6,507 nt of DNA from positions 1 to 6,507 of the forward strand of contig JBFEWO010000153.1 of assembly GCA_041546305.1 (NCBI GenBank), in the 5' to 3' direction. This DNA comes from JBFEYJ01 sp041546305. Its GTDB lineage: Bacteria > Pseudomonadota > Gammaproteobacteria > Thiohalomonadales > Thiohalomonadaceae. The notes beneath the pieces were generated by a model. It made no database searches, was not told where the DNA came from, and saw nothing but the letters and a program-made list of their open reading frames with translations. Position 1 is the stretch's first letter, and every line of letters starts with the position of its first letter. Both the position numbers and the translations under genes were made by a program. Below, one piece after another: positions 5,390-6,507 of this stretch.

Positions 5390-5605
5390 ATAGTAAATTA
5401 TTGTCTTGGGAAGGTGTGCACAGCTTCTGTGCTGCCGGCAGGTAATCAGTATTAACTGTGAGGGGAGGGGAATAACCACAAGTCAGTAACTACAACCAGT
5501 AAACTGGGGGTACCTCTGCGCAGCTACCTGCACAAGAAATTGGTGGTAGCCTTTGGGCATCCGTATATTGCATAACAATTTTGTAACAACAAAAGGAGAC
5601 TACTC
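5390..5605 (+). promoter_or_regulatory. ccoN upstream region with dyads and a weak promoter candidate
   Basis: No ORF is visible in these 216 nt. They contain a GCACAG-CTT-CTGTGC hairpin (5418-5432) abutting the palindrome CTGCCGGCAG (5432-5441). Three related CAGTA/ACT dyads follow, at 5447-5458, 5484-5491 and 5496-5507. The possible ccoN promoter is TTGGTG (5540-5545), an 18-nt spacer, then TATATT (5564-5569). Its -10 matches consensus at five of six bases but its -35 only at three. It would give a short leader of about 30 nt. No second FNR box is seen, so an Fnr effect on ccoN would have to come from 5155-5168 or from a site I cannot recognise. Confidence 0.4.
5593..5598 (+). promoter_or_regulatory. 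Strong ribosome binding site of ccoN
   Basis: AAGGAG lies 7 nt before the GTG at 5606, ideal spacing. It decides the start: translation from this GTG gives an N-terminus whose downstream ligand numbering fits the CcoN family, while the first in-frame ATG is at codon 20, inside the first membrane helix. Confidence 0.85.
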
Positions 5606-6507
5606 GTGGAAACGACACAAGTAGAGAAATATAACTTCGACGTCGTCCGGTGGTTTACCATCATGGCGGTCGTCTATCTGGTTGTAGGCACCCTGGTGGG
5701 TGTTTACGTAGCGTCCGAGCTGGCCTGGCCCTGGCTCAATATGGACATGGCGGAGCTTTCCTTCGGTCGTCTGCGTCCGCTGCATACCAATGCAGTAATC
5801 TTTGCCTTCGGTGGCTGTACCCTGATGGCTACCGCCTTCTACTCAGTACAGCGCACCTGTGGTGTTCGTCTGTGGAGCGACAAGCTGGCCTGGTTCACCT
5901 TCTGGGGCTGGAACGCCATCATCGTTGGTGCTGTTATTACCCTGCCGCTCGGCCTGACCGGTGGTAAAGAGTACGCTGAGCTGGAGTGGCCGCTCGACAT
6001 CGCCATCGCTGTAGTATGGCTGGCCTACACCCTCAATTTCGTGATGACCATCGCCAATCGCAAGACCAGCCACATCTATGTGTCCAACTGGTTCTTCCTG
6101 AGCATGATGGTCATGATTACCTACCTGCACGTAGTTAACTCCCTGGCCATCCCGGTAGACATGTGGCACTCCTACTCAGTCTTCTCCGGTGTACAGGATG
6201 CGATGATCCAGTGGTGGTACGGTCATAACGCGGTAGGTTACTACCTGACTGCCGGCTTCCTCGGCATCATGTACTACTTCGTACCGAAGCAGGCCGGTCG
6301 CCCGGTCTTCTCCTACCGCCTGTCGGTCATCCACTTCTGGGCGCTGATGTTCGGTTACGTCTGGCTGGGTGCCCACCACCTGCAGTACACCGCCCTGCCT
6401 GACTGGACCGGCTCTATCGGCGCCGCGGTCTCGCTGGCGATGATCATCCCCTCCTGGGGTGGTGCCATCAACGGTATGATGACCCTGTCCGGTGCCTGGG
6501 ATAAGCT
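5606..6507 (+). CDS. ccoN: cbb3-type cytochrome c oxidase subunit I (CcoN), 5' part
   Basis: CcoN is the haem-copper catalytic subunit of the high-affinity cbb3 oxidase in the inner membrane. It reduces oxygen to water with electrons from CcoO and CcoP. The window holds 300 complete codons of the usual 470-480; the rest runs off the right edge. Ligands are intact and carry the same numbers as I recall for the P. stutzeri protein: H60 in RPLHTNAVIFAFGG (low-spin haem b), H207 in WWYGHNAVGYY, and H257/H258 in WLGAHHLQYTALPDW (CuB). Y251 in FGYVWLG is the tyrosine expected to be cross-linked to H207 in the active site. Hydrophobic segments at about 16-36, 60-82, 95-117, 131-150, 160-180, 209-226, 240-260 and 271-290 are consistent with membrane helices. 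The start is GTG with AAGGAG upstream. ccoO, ccoQ and ccoP are expected next. The upstream FNR box suggests low-oxygen control. Confidence 0.97.
   Translation, partial: METTQVEKYNFDVVRWFTIMAVVYLVVGTLVGVYVASELAWPWLNMDMAELSFGRLRPLHTNAVIFAFGGCTLMATAFYSVQRTCGVRLWSDKLAWFTFWGWNAIIVGAVITLPLGLTGGKEYAELEWPLDIAIAVVWLAYTLNFVMTIANRKTSHIYVSNWFFLSMMVMITYLHVVNSLAIPVDMWHSYSVFSGVQDAMIQWWYGHNAVGYYLTAGFLGIMYYFVPKQAGRPVFSYRLSVIHFWALMFGYVWLGAHHLQYTALPDWTGSIGAAVSLAMIIPSWGGAINGMMTLSGAWDK

Noticed and set aside
5204..5605. A known riboswitch (for example cyclic di-GMP GEMM) in the ccoN leader
   Set aside because: I could not find the conserved core of a class I know. A covariance-model scan would settle it.
5843..6379. 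Minus-strand open frames inside ccoN
   Set aside because: They are antisense shadows of a gene with the complete CcoN ligand set, and their proteins are unlike any family I recognise.

Overview
The window looks like chromosomal DNA from a gammaproteobacterium, perhaps a Chromatiales-like or sulfur-oxidising lineage. That is inferred from gene order and protein resemblance, not from a search. The supporting points are a split hisI and hisE (enteric bacteria carry a fused hisIE), a monofunctional hisB, a HIT gene and tatA directly behind hisE, and an Fnr/Anr-type regulator beside ccoN of a cbb3 oxidase. No insertion sequence, phage gene, CRISPR array, tRNA or rRNA is visible. It is mostly ordinary core-genome content, and the region worth attention is the non-coding stretch between fnr and ccoN.

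The left two thirds (1-4131) is one minus-strand operon read from right to left: hisB, hisH, hisA, hisF, hisI, hisE, a HIT-family hydrolase, and the first 17 codons of tatA, which runs off the left edge. Junctions are 63, 109, 24, 46, 7, -4 (an ATGA overlap) and 20 nt. The his genes supply the middle of histidine biosynthesis: HisE and HisI (steps 2 and 3), HisA (4), HisH/HisF (5) and HisB (6). hisG, hisC, hisD and a histidinol-phosphate phosphatase are not in the window.

A 181-nt divergent spacer (4132-4312) separates this operon from the plus-strand fnr-like gene (4313-5074). The protein has the C-X2-C-X5-C plus distal Cys pattern of an oxygen-sensing [4Fe-4S] regulator and an FNR-type recognition helix. 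On the same strand follows ccoN (from 5606, cut by the right edge), the catalytic haem-copper subunit of cbb3 cytochrome oxidase. Its His/Tyr ligand set is intact.

The 531-nt gap between fnr and ccoN (5075-5605) holds a near-consensus FNR box (5155-5168) about 440 nt before ccoN, with promoter elements over and just after it. Two hairpin-plus-U-run structures follow (ending near 5279 and 5389), then small dyads, a weak second promoter candidate and a strong ribosome binding site. The simplest readings are an FNR-controlled small RNA of roughly 75-200 nt, or a long attenuated ccoN leader. The likely logic is that Fnr senses low oxygen and controls the high-affinity oxidase next door, with an RNA element between them.
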